From NCBI RefSeq assembly GCF_002878395.1, contig NC_061115.1:52094916-52158915 (forward strand): 64,000 nucleotides of DNA, read 5' to 3'. The DNA is from Capsicum annuum. Taxonomy: Eukaryota > Streptophyta > Magnoliopsida > Solanales > Solanaceae. Numbering within the stretch: the stretch's first letter is position 1; the number at the start of each line of letters is the position of its first letter. Shown here one piece after another: positions 62,762-64,000 of this stretch. Both the position numbers and the translations under genes were made by a program. A model generated the notes under the pieces. It did not search any database and had not been told where the DNA came from. It saw nothing but the letters and a program-made list of their open reading frames with translations.

Positions 62762-63148
62762 ATGAAAAAGAAGTTCAAAGGAAGTTGTTTTAATTGTGGA
62801 AAAGTTAGTCATAGGTCTGCAGATTGTCGAGATTCGAAGAAGAGTAACAAAAAGGATCAACCAAACATGGCTAAATTCAAAGATGTCGTGGACGATCTGT
62901 ATGTTGTGCTTTCAGGGTATAATTTGGTTAGAAATCTTAGAAAGTGGTGCATTGATTCAGGTGTCACCTACTACGTGTGTGCTAATAAAGAACTATTTGC
63001 ATTATATGCTTTGGATCAAGATGATGAGAAGATATTTATGTCTAACATTGCTACTTCAAAGATTGAAGAAATATGCAAGATTTTCTTGAAAATGACATCG
63101 GTCAAGGTGGTGACCCTAAACAACGTCCTTTATATTTTTGAGTTGTGA
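62762..63148 (+). pseudogene. Copia nucleocapsid knuckle and protease
   Basis: A 128-codon open stretch. Residues 9-22 are CFNCGKVSHRSADC, an intact CCHC knuckle (C9, C12, H17, C22) that binds element RNA. Residues 61-72 include KWCIDSGVTYYV, the D-S-G active site of a retropepsin-like protease with D65 in place. It ends near LNNVLYIFEL at a stop, just before the usual pre-integrase linker (NLVSISLLTKNGF resumes after the stop). It is the best preserved copia segment, though upstream gag is broken. Confidence 0.87.
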
Positions 63149-64000
63149 ATGAACTTAGTTTCTATTTCACTTCTGACTAAGAATGGATTCAAATGTGTAT
63201 TTATTTATTAAAAAGTTATAATTAGTACGGGAGAAGTGTATGTAGGTAAAGTTTACCTAACTGAAGGCCTTTATAAGATCAATATAATGAATATTGAGTC
63301 AAATAAATTATGGCATGAACGTTTAGGACATGTCAATTATAAAACCTTGCAAAAACTGATTATTTTTGAAGTTTTGCCTAACTCTGAGTTCAGTAAATTA
63401 AAGTGTCAAATATGTGTGGAATCTAAGTATACTAAACATCAATATAAGTCTATAGAAAGGAATTTCAATCCCTTAATCCATACAGATATTTGTGATATAA
63501 AGTCAACACCATCTCATGATGGAAAAATTATTCCATAAGTTTAATGATGATTGTACTAGATACTGTTATGTTTATTTTCTAAATGATAAGGATGAAAGAA
63601 TAGATGCATTTAGGTAATATAAAACTAAAGTTGAAAATCAGTTGGATAAAAAAATAAAAATGATAAGAAATGATAGAGCTGAAAAGTATGAATCTCCTAT
63701 TGCGGAGATATATTTGAAAAAATATAATTGTATATTAAACTATTTTCCTATATTCACCTCAATAAATTGGGATTGCGGAAAGAGAAAATCAAGTATTAAA
63801 GAAAATGATGAATGTCTTAATCATAAGTTTAGCTTTACCACAAAACTTGTAGGGGGAAGCTATCCTTATAGAAAATCAAATGTTCAATAGAATGCTCCAT
63901 AGCAGGACACAATTTAATCCATATGAAAAATGAAAAGAAAGGAAACCCAACTTGAAATATTTCAAAGTATTAGGGTGTCTAGTTAAAGTCCAAGTTCCTA
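63149..64000 (+). pseudogene. Copia pre-integrase and integrase (frameshifted, partial)
   Basis: After NLVSISLLTKNGFKCVF and a stop, the open stretch 63236-63538 has LWHERLGHVN and CQICVESK, giving an intact HHCC zinc site (H27, H32, C57, C60), then LIHTDICDIKS with the first catalytic Asp. Next DDCTRYCYVYFLN, and then KMIRNDRAEKYES at 63657 supplying the second Asp. A frameshift between about 63735 and 63765 moves GIAEREN, with the catalytic Glu, into another frame. Further stops lie at about 63849 and 63929. The window ends at FKVLGCLVKVQVP, within the post-core region. Confidence 0.88.

Larger units (their letters stand above)
61876..64000 (+). mobile_element. Ty1/copia element, partial, runs off window
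   Basis: Plus-strand gag, protease and integrase pieces in copia order (integrase before RT). No LTR or PBS is recognisable upstream: it directly follows the M3 LTR, so its 5' end may be truncated. RT and RNase H would lie beyond base 64000. The lineage is not settled. Confidence 0.85.

Overview
This window is plant nuclear heterochromatin, and I find no host gene in it. The Tekay/Del-type chromovirus coding remnants, LTR ends of the form TGTAATACCCC...GGGGTATTACA and tRNA-iMet primer sites point to Solanaceae (pepper, potato/tomato or tobacco relatives). The genus cannot be settled from the sequence alone. Almost every stretch of recognisable coding sequence is a decayed Ty3/gypsy or Ty1/copia fragment.

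Layout. 1-1471 holds two short DNA transposons: a Tourist/Harbinger-like element at 161-978 with TTA target duplications, and a Mutator-like fold-back element at 1140-1462 with a 9-bp duplication. From about 1850 to 7882 lies P1, a plus-strand gypsy element (LTR/leader, gag, protease, RT, RNase H, integrase N-terminus). P1 breaks inside integrase at 7882 and its integrase core resumes at 56986-57250, so the 49.1 kb between is a nested insertion. The outer insert is M1, a minus-strand chromovirus: 3' LTR 7883-9951, pol with chromodomain, gag, PBS, then a 5' LTR that is itself split into 14960-15040 and 54987-56985.

The sequence splitting M1's LTR (15041-54986) is a tandem array of a second kind of LTR element. 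It is minus-oriented, with LTRs of about 3.8-4 kb, a 5.2-5.3 kb internal region without conserved ORFs, a non-iMet primer site and a clear polypurine tract. The order is LTR-(M2)-LTR-internal-LTR-internal-LTR, followed by two copies of a 2.67-kb deletion derivative. Full internal regions carry two adjacent minisatellites (units of about 66-70 bp and 40 bp), and the LTRs carry two more tandem subrepeats (about 155 bp and 60 bp). The element looks like a non-autonomous (LARD-type) Tat/Ogre relative; that lineage is an inference. Inside the array sit M2 (a gag-only gypsy remnant) and two solo gypsy LTRs, S1 and S2.

The right end (57251-61875) is M3, another minus-strand gypsy element truncated in RT but with the best preserved gag zinc knuckles. 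From about 61876 to the window end lies a plus-strand copia element with gag, protease and integrase pieces, running out of the window. Nothing here forms a working pathway. The genes are related only through the order in which elements inserted into one another, which the sequence lets one reconstruct in at least three layers.
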